From: Phyto melanocephala
Lineage: Eukaryota > Arthropoda > Insecta > Diptera > Rhinophoridae
Assembly (NCBI GenBank): GCA_941918925.1
Contig: OW799234.1
Location: 71,919,043-71,983,042 of the forward strand
Direction of reading: 5' to 3'
Length of the DNA: 64,000 bases
The notes under the pieces were generated by a model. That model saw only the letters and a program-made list of their open reading frames with translations, had not been told where the DNA came from and searched no databases. The first letter of the stretch is position 1, and every line of letters starts with the position of its first letter. Shown piece after piece: positions 63,725-64,000 of the stretch. Position numbers and translations under genes: made by a program.

Positions 63725-64000
63725 AGGGTGTTTTTTTAAGCCCGATAGAATTTGAAATTGTAAAAAATAACACAAAAAATTAAATTGTAATCAAAATTTT
63801 TTTTTTATTCGAAAGATCAATACGTGACATCATTTGAAAATGATTTCGGGCATATGGGCACCGCGGCTGTTCTTGACGAAGCGCATTCTGGACGTCCAAT
63901 TTTATCGCAAAATTGTGTTCAGCGATGAGGCGCATTTTTGGCTTAACGGGTTTGTTAATAAGCAAAATTGCCGCATATGGAGCGAGACCAATCCACAAGA
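63725..64000 (+). mobile_element. mariner/Tc1-superfamily element, 5' part only (runs off the window)
   Basis: GGGTGTTTTTTTAAG near 63725 looks like a terminal motif. From about 63840 the plus strand reads APRLFLTKRILDVQFYRKIV, FSDEAHFWLNGFVNKQNCRI, WSETNPQ to the last base. FSDEAHFWLNG is the first catalytic Asp block of a large insect transposase family. Only a short N-terminal space precedes it, so the 5' coding part is deleted. The rest lies outside the window. Confidence 0.6.

Noticed and set aside
63780..63998. 72-codon minus-strand ORF at the right edge
   Set aside because: Antisense to the mariner-like transposase with its FSDEAHFW motif on plus.

Overview
The window looks like AT-rich dipteran nuclear DNA. 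It is probably from a calyptrate-type fly, but the species cannot be fixed from sequence alone. Reasons: five paralogous ZAD-C2H2 zinc-finger genes, a family expanded in flies; many copies of a short repeat with (GTCY)n tracts, organised like the dipteran 'mini-me' elements; and several insect-type LINE, Tc1/mariner, hAT and PIF/Harbinger-like remnants. No tRNA, rRNA or CRISPR array was recognised.

Host genes. All ZAD-zinc-finger genes share one design. A 41-codon first exon (123 nt in each complete gene) encodes half of the ZAD and ends in a conserved Y-F-D-P block. An intron follows, 52-55 bp in three genes. A long second exon carries the rest of the ZAD, an acidic/basic linker, a conserved FIAEWK motif and about ten C2H2 fingers. 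They lie at 1-425 (minus, cut by the window edge), 4780-7936 (minus, intron swollen to about 1.48 kb by transposon debris), 20013-21903 (minus), 52815-54591 (minus) and 61493-63182 (plus). They are grauzone-like putative DNA-binding proteins.

Central feature. 28493-42944 is a complete Polinton/Maverick, a virus-like self-synthesising DNA transposon of 14,452 bp. It has 749/806-bp terminal inverted repeats and a perfect 6-bp target duplication. It encodes a protein-primed family B DNA polymerase, a retrovirus-type integrase with chromodomain, an A32/FtsK-like packaging ATPase, an adenovirus-type cysteine protease, a double-jelly-roll major capsid protein, a penton-like minor capsid candidate, pVI/pX-like virion proteins and several small ORFs. 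The main reading frames are uninterrupted. Two details stand out: a 111-bp stop-free intron inside the polymerase ORF, and a cysteine where the protease is expected to have its catalytic acid.

Repeat landscape. About half of the rest is nested transposons: an I-clade LINE (22.7-27.6 kb), a Jockey/R1-like LINE split by a hAT element and by a 3.1-kb TIR element (55.4-60.6 kb), a Tc1-like element inside a mini-me copy (12.6-14.2 kb), a SINE-like family with three copies (one with a target duplication, inserted in a MITE at 50 kb), several MITEs, a possible solo LTR and a mariner-like fragment at the right edge. The mini-me copies end in a hairpin plus a short tail, and one nested insertion shows no target duplication, which fits a Helentron-like mechanism.
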